This document shows positions 35,196 to 43,609 of a stretch of 64,000 nt of DNA, one piece after another. The stretch lies in assembly GCF_000712595.1 (NCBI RefSeq), contig NZ_JOTN01000001.1, forward strand, positions 357,901-421,900, given 5' to 3'. How positions within the stretch are numbered: position 1 is the stretch's first letter; each line of letters opens with the position of its first letter. The notes under the pieces are model-generated. The model was not told the origin of the DNA. It made no database searches and saw nothing but the letters and a program-made list of their open reading frames with translations. The position numbers were made by a program, and so were the translations under genes. Source of the DNA: Bacillus manliponensis. Its GTDB lineage: Bacteria; Bacillota; Bacilli; Bacillales; Bacillaceae_G.

Positions 35196-36395
35196 TTATA
35201 CTAACTCACGCTGTTTTGTTTCTTGACCAAGTATAAGTACTGCTAATGCACCAACAACAATAGCGACACAAAAAATCGTAAAGATTACAGAAACGGGTGC
35301 GTTTGTTGTAACTAAATAACCTACTAATAGCGGCCCTAAAATACCACCAATGCGGCCAAAGGATGCTGCCATTCCTGCACCTGTTCCACGAATTACCGTT
35401 GGATACTGTTCCGGTGTATATGCATAAAGGGCTCCCCACGCTCCTAAGTTAAAGAAGGACAATAACATACCTGCTGTTAGTAATACAGCCAATGAATCAG
35501 CCACTCCAAACAAGTAAGCACTACCTGCTGTGCCAAGTAAATATGTTATAAGTACAAATTTACGACCAAGACGCTCAATAAACCAAGCTGCTGTGAAGTA
35601 ACCTGGCAGCTGGGCTAATGTCATAATTAATACATACTGAAAACTTTTAATCAAACTAAATCCTTTTAGCACCATGACACTCGGTAACCAAAGAAACATC
35701 CCATAGTATGAAAAGACAACACAGAACCATAAAATCCACAGCATAATCGTTGCTTTTCTGTATTCTCCTGACCAAACAGATTTCATATTCTCTAATACAG
35801 ATGGTCGTTGCTTTACTTTTTCAAATTGAGGTGAATCCGGTAAATTCCATCGTAAGTATAATGCATAAAAAGCCGGTAATGCACTTAAGATCATTGCCAT
35901 TTGCCAACCATATGTCGGGATAACGAAGTAAGAAATAAGCGCTGCGATGAGCCAACCTCCAGCCCAAAAGCTCTCTAATAATACAACGATTTTACCGCGT
36001 TCATGAGGCGCAACACTTTCTGATACAAGTGTTGAAGCAACTGGTAACTCTCCCCCAAGTCCCATTCCAATAAAAAATCTCAGCAGAAGAAACATCGCTA
36101 ATGTTGTTGTAAAGGCCGTTAAACCACTACCAACAGAAAATAATAAGAGCGTAATAATGAATACAGATTTACGGCCAATTTTATCTGCTAATATTCCAAA
36201 TACAAGCGCACCAACTGCCATTCCAATTGAATTAACACTTCCAATCCATCCAACTTGCTCAGCAGTTAAACCCCAATCTTTTTGCAGTGCCGCCATAATA
36301 AATGAAAGGATTCCAACGTCCATCGCATCGAATAGCCAGCCCAGACCAGCAATTCCTAAAAGCTTACGGTTGGAAATCCCTATATTTTTCTCCAC
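35196..36395 (-). CDS. niaP: Niacin transporter NiaP (MFS)
   Basis: A 399-residue major facilitator with 12 membrane segments. RKLLGIAGLGWLFDAMDVG at the N-terminus, GSVNSIGMAVGALVFG, RFFIGMGLGGELPVAS and WFCVVFSYYGMFLWLPSVM closely follow B. subtilis NiaP (YceI), which imports nicotinic acid and nicotinamide. The GTG start follows AAGGAGGGAATCTA. An imperfect palindrome upstream may be the NiaR site that couples uptake to NAD supply. It is monocistronic. Confidence 0.92.
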   Translation of the reverse strand: MEKNIGISNRKLLGIAGLGWLFDAMDVGILSFIMAALQKDWGLTAEQVGWIGSVNSIGMAVGALVFGILADKIGRKSVFIITLLLFSVGSGLTAFTTTLAMFLLLRFFIGMGLGGELPVASTLVSESVAPHERGKIVVLLESFWAGGWLIAALISYFVIPTYGWQMAMILSALPAFYALYLRWNLPDSPQFEKVKQRPSVLENMKSVWSGEYRKATIMLWILWFCVVFSYYGMFLWLPSVMVLKGFSLIKSFQYVLIMTLAQLPGYFTAAWFIERLGRKFVLITYLLGTAGSAYLFGVADSLAVLLTAGMLLSFFNLGAWGALYAYTPEQYPTVIRGTGAGMAASFGRIGGILGPLLVGYLVTTNAPVSVIFTIFCVAIVVGALAVLILGQETKQRELV

Positions 36396-36408
36396 TAGAT
36401 TCCCTCCT

Positions 36409-36429
36409 TACACAGGTGTCTTTACACTT
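36409..36429 (-). promoter_or_regulatory. Candidate NiaR-type operator upstream of niaP
   Basis: ACACAGGTGT, an almost perfect palindrome, sits right before the Shine-Dalgarno, with a second half-site TTTACAC next to it. The NiaR (YrxA) motif of Bacillus contains ACAGGTGT-like halves as far as I remember. The match is suggestive only. Confidence 0.4.
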
Positions 36430-36507
36430 TATTTTACACATGTATATTATATAAGTAAAATACTTTATTACGTATTTACATCGTTTCTACAAGCATTACT
36501 TTTCCCA

Positions 36508-36542
36508 CAAAAAAAACGCCTCATACGCAGGCGCTTTTTACG
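36508..36542 (-). terminator. Terminator of tagA
   Basis: AAAAAACGCCT and AGGCGCTTTTT around CATACGC, with a T-run on the minus strand. Confidence 0.8.
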
Positions 36543-36548
36543 TAAAAA

Positions 36549-37289
36549 CTATTTTTTTGTACGTACTACTTCTTTTAAAAACTCAGCCAAAACAAGTTGA
36601 CGACGCCAGCGTGTTGGGTTACTGCACAAACGATAAAACCACTCTAAATGAACGGCTTGGATCCATTTTGGAGCACGTTTTACTTCTCCAGCCCAAACAT
36701 CTAAGCTTCCACCAACACCAACAGCTAGTTTTGTATTTAAACGGTTTTTGTTATTTTGAATAAAGTTCTCTTGCCTTGGGAATCCAAGTGCAACAAGTAG
36801 AAGATCTGGCTTTGCCTCTTGAATACGTGCTACAATCTCTTCTTCTTGCTCTTGTTTAAAGTAACCATCTTGCGTTCCAACGATAGATACCGCCGAATAT
36901 TTTTCTGTTAGTGTATTAGCAGCTCTTTCCACAACATGCGGCTTTGCTCCTAATAAAAAGACAGATGCTTTTTTACCTTGTTTTGATAAGGCTGCAAATA
37001 GCTCGTTCATTAAGTCAAAACCAGCTACACGCTCCTTAAGTGGTGCCCCTAGCATTGCACTAGCCTTTACAACCCCAATACCATCTGGCGTAATTAAATT
37101 TGCTTCTAATAAAGTTTTATGGAAGCTTGAATCTTTTTTGGCACACATTACAATTTCTGGGTTCGCTGTTACGACTTGAAATGTATGGGCTTGTTCCTTT
37201 TCTAACTCATTTACTAAATATTGAACCGTTTCATCCATCGTCATCGTTGAAAAAGGAACACCTAAAATATCAACTGTTTGTAATCCCAT
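36549..37289 (-). CDS. tagA: WecB/TagA/CpsF-family glycosyltransferase
   Basis: A 246-residue GT26 enzyme. TPDGIGVVKASAMLG near residue 66 has the catalytic Asp, FLLGAKPHVVERAANTL is the nucleotide-sugar fold, and VALGFPRQENFI and GVGGSLDVWAGEVKRAPKW are signatures. TagA moves N-acetylmannosamine onto undecaprenyl-PP-GlcNAc to make the linkage unit of wall teichoic acids or related wall polysaccharides. The frame extends 35 codons upstream, but MGLQTVDIL at 37289 has AGAGAGGG before it. It follows a GT4 gene on the same strand. Confidence 0.9.
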   Translation of the reverse strand: MGLQTVDILGVPFSTMTMDETVQYLVNELEKEQAHTFQVVTANPEIVMCAKKDSSFHKTLLEANLITPDGIGVVKASAMLGAPLKERVAGFDLMNELFAALSKQGKKASVFLLGAKPHVVERAANTLTEKYSAVSIVGTQDGYFKQEQEEEIVARIQEAKPDLLLVALGFPRQENFIQNNKNRLNTKLAVGVGGSLDVWAGEVKRAPKWIQAVHLEWFYRLCSNPTRWRRQLVLAEFLKEVVRTKK

Positions 37290-37335
37290 CTGTACAACCC
37301 TCTCTATTTCAAATATCTTCTTGTCCAAAATGACA

Positions 37336-37362
37336 TAATTTTCATCCCGTATTAACGGGATA
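37336..37362. repeat. Possible solo end of the bcr1-like family
   Basis: ATCCCGTATTAACGGGATAA resembles the family's terminal hairpin alone; it lies in the tagA leader region. Confidence 0.35.
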
Positions 37363-37402
37363 AAAATCGGCAGGGGATACCCCAAAAGTTTCAATTTATT
37401 TC

Positions 37403-38515
37403 TTATCTTTCTGTACTTAACAATAACCTTTCATACGCGTGATGCGTATCTTCGTATAAATTTCGCAACGAGAAATTAGTAGAAGCATGCTCGTATAGAC
37501 GTTCACCCATCTCCGCTAGCTGTCCGCAATTCCATTTTTCATACGCTTCCTGTAATGCACTTGCTAAAGCACTCGCATCACCACTTGGAGTAATCCATCC
37601 ATATGTCTCATCTACTATTAATTTCTCCATATCACCAACATCAGTCGCAATAGCAGGTACACGCTGATTTGCAGCTTCTAATAATACCAGTGGGAAGCTC
37701 TCGCTATACGATGTTAACAAATTAATATGTGCAGATGCATATAATTCTTTTATATCTGTACGATGGCCTAAAAATAGTACTTTATCCTCTAAAGATTTTT
37801 GCTTCACAATTTCTTTTAATTCCTCTTTGATTGGACCATCACCAGCTAATAATACTTTTATATTTGGAATGTTGATACGCTCAAGCGCCTCAAATAAAAT
37901 TTCATGTCCCTTTACAGGATGCAAACGTGCAACTTGAATAGCTGTGAATGTACCATCTTCTATATCAAATTCTTCTTTTTTATCATACGGTTTTGCTGGT
38001 GCATTGTCATATTCAATCCCATTATAAACTGTACATATTTTTTCTTCCGGAACTCCAAGTGATACTGTATTGTTCTTAAAGCGTTCAGTAATCGCAAAGA
38101 ATAAATCTATTTTCTTAAAAGAACGCAAATTTAACTTTGTGAAAATCCAACCTTTTAAACCACGCTTCATAAAATCAAGCGTTGGATCACTATGAACGGT
38201 CGTTACCCACTTAGCATTTATCTTGCCTCTTACAAGGGACATATAAAAATTGGCTCTTGCGCCATGTGTGTGTACAATATCAAAACGCTCTTCATTAATA
38301 AATTTGCGTATTTTTGAAAGAATAGATATATCGTAACGAGATGATTGCGAAAAAACATGTACTTTAATTCCGAGTTCTCTTGCTTCTTTAGCAATTGCAC
38401 CTTCTTCAAATACTGCTAATTCTACTTCGTCTTTCGGAAACTGCGACAAAAGTGCAATAATATGCGTTTTCCCGCCGCCTTCTTCTGCTCCAGCATTCAT
38501 ATGCAACACTTTCAT
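37403..38515 (-). CDS. Family 4 glycosyltransferase
   Basis: A 370-residue retaining glycosyltransferase. EEGGGKTHIIALL near residue 12 is the N-terminal Gly-rich loop, VARLHPVKGHEILFEAL near 193 and SYSESFPLVLLEAANQ near 278 provide the E-x7-E nucleotide-sugar motif. There is no signal peptide, so it works on the cytoplasmic face in polysaccharide assembly. It is flanked by the polymerase gene (upstream, with a terminator between) and tagA (downstream). The acceptor sugar cannot be deduced. Confidence 0.9.
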   Translation of the reverse strand: MKVLHMNAGAEEGGGKTHIIALLSQFPKDEVELAVFEEGAIAKEARELGIKVHVFSQSSRYDISILSKIRKFINEERFDIVHTHGARANFYMSLVRGKINAKWVTTVHSDPTLDFMKRGLKGWIFTKLNLRSFKKIDLFFAITERFKNNTVSLGVPEEKICTVYNGIEYDNAPAKPYDKKEEFDIEDGTFTAIQVARLHPVKGHEILFEALERINIPNIKVLLAGDGPIKEELKEIVKQKSLEDKVLFLGHRTDIKELYASAHINLLTSYSESFPLVLLEAANQRVPAIATDVGDMEKLIVDETYGWITPSGDASALASALQEAYEKWNCGQLAEMGERLYEHASTNFSLRNLYEDTHHAYERLLLSTER

Positions 38516-38561
38516 CTATTTCTTCCTCCATCATCATGTTCTCTTCTCTTTACTATAACAA

Positions 38562-38599
38562 AAAATAAAAGCTAACGTGACGCTAGCTTTTATTTTTCT
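38562..38599 (-). terminator. Terminator after the polymerase gene
   Basis: AAAATAAAAGCTAACG pairs with CGCTAGCTTTTATTTTT around TGA (one mismatch). It separates the polymerase and GT4 genes. Confidence 0.8.
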
Positions 38600-38600
38600 A

Positions 38601-39992
38601 TCATTCAATTTCTAAATCAACAATTAAATATGCTAAAATTACAGCAAAATAAATGCTTACACCAGGAGCAGTTAGTACGTGTCCTGACATAAATGCCATC
38701 CCTAGCGCTAGTCCTAAGGCAGATCCTAATAATGCATACTTTACTGTAAATATCTCTTTAAATCTCGTTATTAACGCCCATAGGATTCGGATACCAAAGT
38801 ACAAGAATGGAACTAACATAAGTGCAAAACCGATGATTCCAAAAGCATAGAACCAATCATGGAAGTCCCTTTCAATTAACTTTGGATATTCTTCGAAGTT
38901 CCCTGAATAACCCATACCCATTAGCTTTTGAGACATCGGAGCCTCAGCATAGTATTCTTTGTACATTTGCTGGAATAACTGACGTCCACTGAAAATGAGT
39001 GCTTGCTTTTCTTCTTCTTTCTTTACTTCTTTTTGATGCTGAATTTCTTCTTCAGTTTTAGGCTCTTCTTTTACTTTACCTTCTTCTTTCTCTTTCGCTT
39101 CTTTTACATCTTCTTCATAATCAATAATTTGGAAATGGAATCCAATATTCTTAAAGGCTGGAGAAAATGGCGTATATGCTAAAACACCAGCAAAAACAAC
39201 TGTCGCAATTAAACCATTTAATAGGTATAGCTTCTTTTTAGGATCTTTTCTTTGCATAAATGCTTGTACAAAACACATAAATACTGCAACAGCAAGAGCT
39301 CCAACAATAGCCGCATACCCTACCTTTGTACCGATAGCAAATAGAGAGAAAATTGTTAGTAAAGTTGGAATCCAAAAATACAACTTTTTAATACTTGTTG
39401 TTTTTTGAATCGAGAATAAAATTACAATCGGGAAAGCAATCGCTAAAATAGCTCCTAATTCATTTCCAGCATAAAACCAACCGCGAGAACCAAGCTTAAC
39501 CCATTCATAGCTTTTAAAATCTGTGTTCGTTGCAATTGAAACAACCATTACAATATTAATCACTAATGCCGCATACATAATATAATTCTTTGTTTTCGAA
39601 TATATATCTTGTTTTGCCTTTACAGACTTAAATACAAAGATATAACAAGTTAGCATGACTAAAGGATAAACAGATTTCGCTAAAAACTTTAATTCTTCTC
39701 CTAATAAAATTGGCGATTTAATGAAGAAGTTATTTATAAAACCGATAGATAATACCACTGCAACTATCAGTAAATAGATAACATATTTTCGATTTTCTTT
39801 TTCCCTCGCCTGAAGTAAAATGTATACTCCAGCAAGTGCCATAACAAATAAACGGAATACGACGCCAATTGTTGTATTAATTTTTAATACTTGAATGCTA
39901 AGTGACGTTAGCAAGTCTATAATTGGCTGTAGTAAAATAAAAATGAGAATAAAATTTTCAAATTTATTACTTAAACTATTGTTCCCTAACAT
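38601..39992 (-). CDS. O-antigen ligase/polymerase family membrane protein
   Basis: A 463-residue protein with about ten to twelve membrane segments, and GWFYAGNELGAILAIAFPIVI near residue 168 typical of Wzy/WaaL-type polymerases and ligases. Residues about 294-337 are a highly charged Glu/Lys insertion in the large extracellular loop, rich in EE and KE pairs, which is unusual and probably helical. The catalytic Arg/His of the loop are not obvious. It likely polymerises or transfers lipid-linked sugar chains outside the membrane. Neighbouring tagA, GT4, flippase and GT2 genes support a surface polysaccharide role. Confidence 0.8.
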   Translation of the reverse strand: MLGNNSLSNKFENFILIFILLQPIIDLLTSLSIQVLKINTTIGVVFRLFVMALAGVYILLQAREKENRKYVIYLLIVAVVLSIGFINNFFIKSPILLGEELKFLAKSVYPLVMLTCYIFVFKSVKAKQDIYSKTKNYIMYAALVINIVMVVSIATNTDFKSYEWVKLGSRGWFYAGNELGAILAIAFPIVILFSIQKTTSIKKLYFWIPTLLTIFSLFAIGTKVGYAAIVGALAVAVFMCFVQAFMQRKDPKKKLYLLNGLIATVVFAGVLAYTPFSPAFKNIGFHFQIIDYEEDVKEAKEKEEGKVKEEPKTEEEIQHQKEVKKEEEKQALIFSGRQLFQQMYKEYYAEAPMSQKLMGMGYSGNFEEYPKLIERDFHDWFYAFGIIGFALMLVPFLYFGIRILWALITRFKEIFTVKYALLGSALGLALGMAFMSGHVLTAPGVSIYFAVILAYLIVDLEIE

Positions 39993-40346
39993 CTCAAACC
40001 CCCATAAGTGTCATTACATTATCCTAATTTATGTCATACTAATATAGAATCTCAGTCGTCTCAAACACTTATTATAACATAATTTATCAATAAACTACTT
40101 TCTATTTTTAACCTTTTCATTTATATAAAAAGAAAAGTAATAAAGTTCAACTAACAATCGGGCTTTTACGAGCTATTAATGCGGGATCAAACCGCTTACT
40201 GTAACCTTTAAATAACGTACCTTCAAACGCTTTCTTTTCTTATTGTTTTGTTTTTTCTGCATGTAACAAAACAATAATTGTTATTTTGATAACTTTAGTG
40301 TATATTTTTTCTCTGGAATATCTTTCAGAGGAAGGGATTAGGGGCT
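39993..40346. other. Gene-free stretch between the polymerase and TRIC genes
   Basis: Divergent promoter region. It contains a degenerate 52-bp bcr1-like fragment (40139-40190) and otherwise AT-rich sequence with no supported reading frame. Confidence 0.6.
40139..40190. repeat. Degenerate bcr1-like fragment
   Basis: ATAAAGTTCAACTAACAATC, GGGCTTTTACGAGCT and ATGCGGGAT-CAAA keep the order of the family ends and the GGGCTTTTACG section; the left hairpin is lost. Confidence 0.65.
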
Positions 40347-40982
40347 ATGTTTTTAATTGAAGTGTTTACGTTTCTTGGTATTATTGCAGCTGCTATTTCT
40401 GGCACATTAGTTGGTTTAAAAAAGGAGCTAGATTTGTTTGGTGTTCTTTGTTTAGCTGTTACCACAGCTCTTGGCGGCGGTATTATTCGTGACATTTTAA
40501 TTGGTCACTTACCTCCTGTTGCATTTATACAACCCATTTATTTCTTTATTAGCGTATTAACCGCTCTATTTACTTGTATGTTTTTTGAACGTATTAACAA
40601 GCTTCAAACTGTCATTATGCTTTCAGATGCAATTGGCCTAGGCGTCTTTACGGCTATTGGAGCAAACGCTGCGATGGATCATCATATGGAAGCTTCGTTC
40701 TTAGTTGTTTCTATGGGCGTAATTACAGGAATTGGCGGTGGCATTTTACGCGACATTTGCACACAAGATATTCCTTATGTATTCCGAAAAGAAGTATATG
40801 CAGTTGCTTCTATTCTAGGAGCAATTAGCTTCCTCATTACATATGAAATGGGGGCGCAAGTACTAGCATTTTACATTTGTCTTTTCGTAACCTTTACAAT
40901 ACGTGTCGTTACGGTTATATACAATGTTCATTTCCCTGTTTTCTTCAAAACATATGAGAAAACACCTAAAGGACATTCATAA
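40347..40982 (+). CDS. TRIC-type channel family protein (UPF0126)
   Basis: A 211-residue membrane protein with seven hydrophobic segments and the internal duplication of the prokaryotic TRIC family. The two repeats each carry the glycine-rich GGGIIRDIL / GGGILRDIC motif (near residues 47 and 130). Bacterial members conduct cations or transport glycine (YvgT/YadS group); the specific substrate is unknown. The GGAAGGGATTAGGGGCT leader supports the ATG at 40347. A terminator hairpin follows the stop at about 40994-41023. Confidence 0.87.
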   Translation: MFLIEVFTFLGIIAAAISGTLVGLKKELDLFGVLCLAVTTALGGGIIRDILIGHLPPVAFIQPIYFFISVLTALFTCMFFERINKLQTVIMLSDAIGLGVFTAIGANAAMDHHMEASFLVVSMGVITGIGGGILRDICTQDIPYVFRKEVYAVASILGAISFLITYEMGAQVLAFYICLFVTFTIRVVTVIYNVHFPVFFKTYEKTPKGHS

Positions 40983-40993
40983 TATCATACTCC

Positions 40994-41023
40994 AAGAGAA
41001 TTCAAATTTGAGTTCTCTTTTTT
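40994..41023 (+). terminator. Terminator of the TRIC-family gene
   Basis: AAGAGAATTCAAATTTGAGTTCTCTT folds as a stem (AGAGAA.TCAAA / TTTGA.TTCTCT) followed by T6. Confidence 0.75.
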
Positions 41024-41027
41024 GTTT

Positions 41028-41090
41028 TTATCCCGTATTTATAGGCTTACAATCCATAAAGTTGGAAAACTCCCATTAATTGGTGTTTCA
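41028..41090. repeat. Degenerate bcr1-like fragment, reverse orientation
   Basis: TTTATCCCGTATTTATAGGC and TTACAATCC, then AAACTCCCA, resemble the right-hand half of the family read in reverse. Strongly diverged. Confidence 0.45.
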
Positions 41091-41233
41091 TTTTATTACA
41101 GTTACTAAAGTCCTAATGACTCATATATAATTAATTTATATAGAAATAGAAATTTATAGATATTTATCTTAACAATATTTATAATGAAGTAAGTTTTTTA
41201 AAAAAATTCGGAAAATTAAGAGGAGAGAGCGTT

Positions 41234-42544
41234 TTGTTAGGACTATTCAAAACAACGGAAACAAAAGATAACAAACTTAACTTAAATGCACTTTGTAAAC
41301 AGCAATCGGTCACTTTCAATGTAACAAAGAATTCAGAGTTAGAGGCCCAGTTAAAATTATCTTGTTTTACAAAAGAAAATTTACAAGTAGTAAGAGTGTT
41401 ACAACCCTTCATATATGAAAAAATAGATTGGATAACAGAGCAATTTTACGAAGGTATTGTAGATCAACCAAACTTACTTGAAATTATTGAAACACACAGT
41501 TCTATCCCTCGATTGAAGCAAACACTAAAAAAGCATATTATGCAACTATTTGACGGTGTGATAGATGACTCTTTTATCTCTCATCGCATCGCTATTGCAA
41601 AAATGCATGTAAAGATTGGTCTACATCGTAAGTGGTATACAGCGGCTTACCAAGGACTATTTCGCTCAATCATTAAAATTATTGAAACAAAAATCTTACA
41701 GGTTGAAGATTTTTCACATGTAATCCAAGTATTAAATAAGCTCTTTTCCTTAGAACAAGAAATTGTAATTGCAGCCTATGAAGCAGAATATGAAAAGATT
41801 AGACTTCAACATGAGGAAGAAAAGAAACACTCCCAAATGAAGATGAGTCATGTCGCTACAGAATTAGCAGCTTTATCCGAAGAAACAAGTGCTTCTGTCC
41901 AACAATTATTATTACAATCAGAAACCATTGTAGGAATAGCAAAAACAGGAACATCATTAGCAACTCAATCTGAACAAAAAGCAAACAATGGAAAAACGCA
42001 ATTGAATGTCCAGCACGAACAAATGAAAAATATGAAGCAGAATATGGATTCGATTATTAAGGAGACAAACGAGCTTCTGGCAAACTCAAAACAAATTAAC
42101 GAAATTATTGATATTGTTAAATCTATTGCTGATCAAACAAATTTACTTGCTCTAAATGCAGCTATTGAATCTGCACGTGCTGGTGAAGCTGGAAAAGGAT
42201 TTGCAGTTGTTGCTGGTGAAGTTCGTAAATTATCGGAGCAAACAAAAGAATCGATTTCTAATGTTACAGGTCTCATCAAAAAAACAAATGAACAAATTAC
42301 ACATGTCTCTTCTTCTGTAGAAAAAATCAATGAATTCGTTTCAGAAGGTACAAGTAGCATGAAAGAAACTGATACATACTTTGAAAAAATTGTAGAAGAT
42401 ATGCACTGTTCCAAAGAACAAAATGAAAAAATTGAAGATGAACTTGAAACGATAACACATGTGATTAAAAATATTGAAGAAGCTTCGTTAAAGATTGCCT
42501 CAACAGCTGATAACCTGATGGTACAGCTACATCAAGAAAAATAA
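41234..42544 (+). CDS. hemAT: Heme-based aerotaxis transducer HemAT
   Basis: A 436-residue soluble chemotaxis transducer. Residues about 20-190 form a globin-coupled sensor domain; the predicted proximal heme ligand is His125 in [14 protein letters not shown] and the B10 Tyr is Tyr72 in [11 protein letters not shown], matching His123/Tyr70 of B. subtilis HemAT. From residue 200 on it is the methyl-accepting signalling domain, with the hairpin tip [37 protein letters not shown] in pieces near 295-331. It binds O2 and signals to CheA. There are no membrane segments. The start is a TTG after AGAGGAGAG; it interrupts the polysaccharide region. Confidence 0.95.
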   Translation: MLGLFKTTETKDNKLNLNALCKQQSVTFNVTKNSELEAQLKLSCFTKENLQVVRVLQPFIYEKIDWITEQFYEGIVDQPNLLEIIETHSSIPRLKQTLKKHIMQLFDGVIDDSFISHRIAIAKMHVKIGLHRKWYTAAYQGLFRSIIKIIETKILQVEDFSHVIQVLNKLFSLEQEIVIAAYEAEYEKIRLQHEEEKKHSQMKMSHVATELAALSEETSASVQQLLLQSETIVGIAKTGTSLATQSEQKANNGKTQLNVQHEQMKNMKQNMDSIIKETNELLANSKQINEIIDIVKSIADQTNLLALNAAIESARAGEAGKGFAVVAGEVRKLSEQTKESISNVTGLIKKTNEQITHVSSSVEKINEFVSEGTSSMKETDTYFEKIVEDMHCSKEQNEKIEDELETITHVIKNIEEASLKIASTADNLMVQLHQEK

Positions 42545-42908
42545 GAAAAAGCGGACTCTTTTCTACAAATTGAAATTTCAATCGGTGGGGGTTTCTTCCC
42601 TCCCGCTGATTGAAAACTCCCACCTAAACTTCTTCATTTCCCTTAGGTTTTAAACAAAAGGCCTTAGAGTCTAAAAATAGCGAGATAAAATAAGAATAGA
42701 ACCCAATTGAGACATCTTTCCTCGTTTTATAAGAAACAATAACTAACAAAGTAAAATATAAATTACCTTTCTCTTGCAATATAAGTAAATTTTCTTTTAA
42801 ACTACACTACATATGAACCATTCACCGTACTTATAAAAAAATCTTCAAATTATATTTTCACAAAGGAATAATCCTATACAAAAATAGAAACAACAGGAGT
42901 AAACTATT
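42545..42908. other. Gene-free stretch between hemAT and a thioesterase gene
   Basis: It contains a degenerate repeat copy (42565-42690) and AT-rich sequence that should include the thioesterase promoter. No reading frame is supported. Confidence 0.6.
42565..42690. repeat. Degenerate bcr1-like copy, about 126 bp
   Basis: TGAAATTTCAATCGGTGGGG, TCCCGCTGATTGAAA, CTCCCACCTAAACTTCTTC and CGAGATAAAA keep the section order of the full-length copy, with compensatory changes in the left hairpin (AATCGGTGGG/CCCGCTGATT). Confidence 0.7.
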
Positions 42909-43421
42909 ATGAACAAAAAATTCATGCGAGAATCAAGAGCAATAAAAACAACTAGAGTATTTCCAAATGATTTAAATAATCATCAAACATTATTTGGTGG
43001 GAAGTTATTATCAGAAATTGATAGCATCGCTTCAATTGCAGCAGCTCGTCATAGCCGTAAACATTGTGTAACAGCCTCTATTGACTCTGTCGACTTTTTA
43101 ACTCCTCTTCATCAAACAGATTCCGTTTGCTATGAATCATTTGTATGCTACACAGGCAAATCTTCTATGGAAGTTTTCGTAAAAGTTATTGCTGAAAACT
43201 TATTATCAGGGGATCGCCGCATTGCTGCTACTTGTTTTATTACTTTTGTTGCCTTACAAGATGGAAAACCGTCTGCTGTTCCTGGTGTTATCGCGGAAAC
43301 AAAAGAAGAACATTGGTTATACGAAACAGGTAAGGACCGAGCAGAAAAGAGGAAACTAAACCGCGTCAAAAGTAAAGAAATGGCTGAAGTATTGACATTA
43401 AACAAACCTTGGAATGTGTAA
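42909..43421 (+). CDS. Acyl-CoA thioesterase (YkhA-like hot-dog)
   Basis: A 170-residue hot-dog thioesterase. FPNDLNNHQTLFGGKLLSEID near residues 19-39 holds the catalytic Asn/Asp region, and ASIDSVDFLTPLHQTD and ATCFITFVAL are conserved strands of the YciA/YkhA/ACOT family. It hydrolyses acyl-CoA thioesters, typically medium or long chain, in the cytoplasm. The basic tail (EKRKLNRVKSKEM) is usual in Bacillus members. A weak CAGGAG site precedes the ATG, and a long perfect hairpin follows. Confidence 0.9.
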   Translation: MNKKFMRESRAIKTTRVFPNDLNNHQTLFGGKLLSEIDSIASIAAARHSRKHCVTASIDSVDFLTPLHQTDSVCYESFVCYTGKSSMEVFVKVIAENLLSGDRRIAATCFITFVALQDGKPSAVPGVIAETKEEHWLYETGKDRAEKRKLNRVKSKEMAEVLTLNKPWNV

Positions 43422-43428
43422 AAACAAT

Positions 43429-43470
43429 TAGGCCGTTCTCTTTCTTACATGTAAGGAAGAGAACGGCCTA
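43429..43470 (+). terminator. Long hairpin terminator after the thioesterase gene
   Basis: A 42-base near-perfect palindrome, TAGGCCGTTCTC...GAGAACGGCCTA, with ACATGT at its centre. Confidence 0.8.
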
Positions 43471-43609
43471 TACTTCATTCCTTCTCCTCTATCATTTTTA
43501 ATGTGATTGCACGTTCTTTTCACAAAAATTTGCTCCCAATAGGAAATCAATCGTATAATTACAAAATGTAGAATATATTTCAATTTAAATTATAGAGAAG
43601 GGTCCAGTT

